Positions 62,597 to 64,000 of a stretch of DNA of 64,000 nucleotides are shown here, piece by piece. Made by a program: the position numbers and the translations under genes. Numbering within the stretch: the stretch's first letter is position 1; every line of letters begins with the position of its first letter. This DNA comes from Rhizobium sp. NXC14 (lineage in GTDB: Bacteria > Pseudomonadota > Alphaproteobacteria > Rhizobiales > Rhizobiaceae), in NCBI RefSeq assembly GCF_002117485.1, contig NZ_CP021031.1:1-64000 (forward strand), written 5' to 3'. The notes under the pieces are model-generated. The model did not search any database and had not been told where the DNA came from. It saw nothing but the letters and a program-made list of their open reading frames with translations.

Positions 62597-64000
62597 AGGT
62601 TCACTGTTTGGGCAGATCGCATAGGCGGCGCAGTCAATTTCATCAGTGCTATCGATAAGACGTATGGTAAGACTCTGTCCTTGATGGCCCTCGACTCGGA
62701 TGGCGACGGTATGGACAGCGTGGTCAGCGCAAAGGGCTTTCCGGCAGACCTTCGTGGCAACGGCCGTGGCCGATCATTCATCGAGCGTCTATACCACCTT
62801 CCGTGGCTCCGGTCTGTCCGGCGATTTCAACGGCGACGGTTTGCCCGACTTCGTGTCGTCGGAGACAGCAACGATCATTTCGAATGCCGGGTCGGGGAAT
62901 CCGAACCTGATGCGCTCCGTCAGCCTTGAGACAGGCGCGACGGTTATGGTCGACTATACGCCATCTACCCGCTATTCGAACAGCTATCTGCCGTTCGTCA
63001 TGCATCCGGTGACGAGGGTGACGATCAATGACGGACGCGGAAACTCTGCCGCCACCAGCTATTCTTATTCGGGGGGCCTCTACAATCCGGCCGCCCGGAA
63101 GTTGCTTGGTTATCGCACCGTCACCACGACCAAACCAATCCTGTCTGGAGATACCGCTGCTCCGATCGTTGTGACGACGTACCGTCAGGATCTCGCCAGT
63201 TACGGGTTGCCTGACACCACGGTTTTGCGCAACAGCGCGAACACGGCATCCAAGACAGTCACCGAAACCTACGACGCCAGTATCGCCTCAAAGCCTTACA
63301 AGGCCAGAAACATCGCGACGGTGACGAAGCTGACGGAAGGGGGCACGACGGCATACCTGCGGACGGAGCGCAGCTTCGACGCCTATGGCAATGTGACCGA
63401 GGTCAAGGATCGCGGCCGCACGGTGGATGCCGCCGGCACCGAGAATGTCAACACCTTGGGCGATGAGAAGACGACGACGTTCACCTTCGCGCCGAACACC
63501 TCCGCCTACATCGTGGCGCTGCCGACCTCGAAGACGGTCCGCTTCGGCGTCGATGCGGCGTCACCGGTCGGCAGCAAGGAGGAATATCTCTATGACGATG
63601 CAACGGCGGTTGCGACGCCGCCGGTCAAGGGCAATCTGACGCAGAAGCTCGCCTATATGAGCGTCGGCAGCACACCGCGGGTGTCGCCGACCAGCTATGC
63701 CTATGATGCCTATGGCAACCGGGTCTCCGAGACCGATGCGCTCGGCAACCGCAGTGAATGGGACTACGACACCAGCTACCATCTCTATCCGGTGGCGGAG
63801 CGCAGCCCGCGCTACTTCGCCAACGGCAGCTTGGCCGGAGACAGCCGTTTCGTCAGCTCGACGACCTACGATCTGGTCTGCGGCCTGCCGGCGACGAAGA
63901 CCGACTGGAACGGCATCGTCGAGACCTACACCTATGACGCCTATTGCCGGCCCTATGGTTATGTGAATGCCGGATCGGGCAATTACCTCAACACCCGTTA
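62594..64000 (+). pseudogene. Tc-toxin/Rhs-like protein gene, 5'-truncated, frameshifted, continues past the window
   Basis: From 62594 one frame reads WADRIGGAVNFISAIDKTYG and LMALDSDGDGMDSVVSAKGF, an FG-GAP-like calcium-type repeat as in the SpvB/TcdB toxins. Near 62765 the sense shifts to another frame (stop-free from ATG 62700 to the window end) reading GSGLSGDFNGDGLPDFVSSE, LLGYRTVTTTKPILSG, ERSFDAYGNVTEVKDRGR and, towards the end, Rhs/YD repeats (YAYDAYGNRVSETDALGNRS, YTYDAYCRPYG). Thus the middle and YD-repeat part of a TcdB/Rhs-type toxin is present. The 5' end is lost at the 22-bp repeat. The 3' end is outside the window, so its toxic tip cannot be judged. Confidence 0.7.

Noticed and set aside
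1..64000. CRISPR array, tRNA or rRNA genes
   Set aside because: No regularly spaced repeats and no tRNA-like or rRNA-like sequence were noticed by eye; a covariance-model scan was not possible.

Overview
The window looks like an accessory (plasmid or genomic-island) segment of a Rhizobiaceae genome. The reasons are a SyrB-like regulator with its usual downstream companion, a RHE_PE00001/DUF1612-type protein divergent from a rhizobial plasmid-type tyrosine recombinase, rhizobial IS3 and IS110 elements, and an octopine-soil-bacterium style sugar/TRAP catabolic cluster. No rRNA, tRNA or CRISPR array was seen.

Layout. 1-7.3 kb is a graveyard and integration zone: two copies of a palindrome, a broken PD-(D/E)XK nuclease gene, a resolvase fragment, a HExxH protein, a frameshifted tyrosine recombinase, a DUF1612 protein and an IS3-family element. 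7.4-29.9 kb is a defence island: a GIY-YIG-like protein + DndB-like (DGQHR) protein + membrane-anchored methyltransferase; a complete DNA phosphorothioation operon dndBCDE-dndA; a convergent five-gene operon (RNAP alpha-CTD/sigma region 4-like protein, PLD-SF2 helicase, 65-aa protein, SMC-like ATPase, 160-aa protein) that is probably its restriction partner; a RelA/SpoT-like synthetase; a PIN-like protein and a class III nucleotidyl-cyclase-like protein; then LysR and integrase remnants. 30-31.4 kb is an IS110/IS1111-type element. 31.7-48.6 kb is a patchwork of unusual or decayed genes: a 1,000-residue membrane/solute-binding fusion with a tiny secreted peptide, an S1/P1 nuclease pseudogene, DUF2252, a patatin plus membrane partner, a three-domain peptidoglycan hydrolase, a twin-arginine papain-like protease with a lipoprotein, DUF2726 paralogues and the SyrB-like genes. 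49-62.5 kb is ordered metabolism: Kup potassium transporter, a LysR regulator divergent from a polycistronic carbohydrate cluster (SDR, split transketolase, TRAP transporter, sugar ABC transporter, lactonase-type amidohydrolase). The right edge holds a 5'-damaged Tc-toxin/Rhs-like gene running out of the window.

How the genes work together. DndA-E would put sulfur into the DNA backbone, DndB would regulate this, and the convergent operon carries the helicase, ATPase and DNA-binding parts expected of a partner that acts on unmodified DNA. The organisation (dndA last, partner with sigma-like, PLD-helicase and ATPase genes, no dndFGH) recalls the archaeal dndCDEA-pbeABCD arrangement rather than classical bacterial dndFGH. 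The catabolic cluster would import a sugar-type compound by two independent transporters and process it through a lactonase, a dehydrogenase and a two-subunit transketolase; the substrate cannot be read from sequence.
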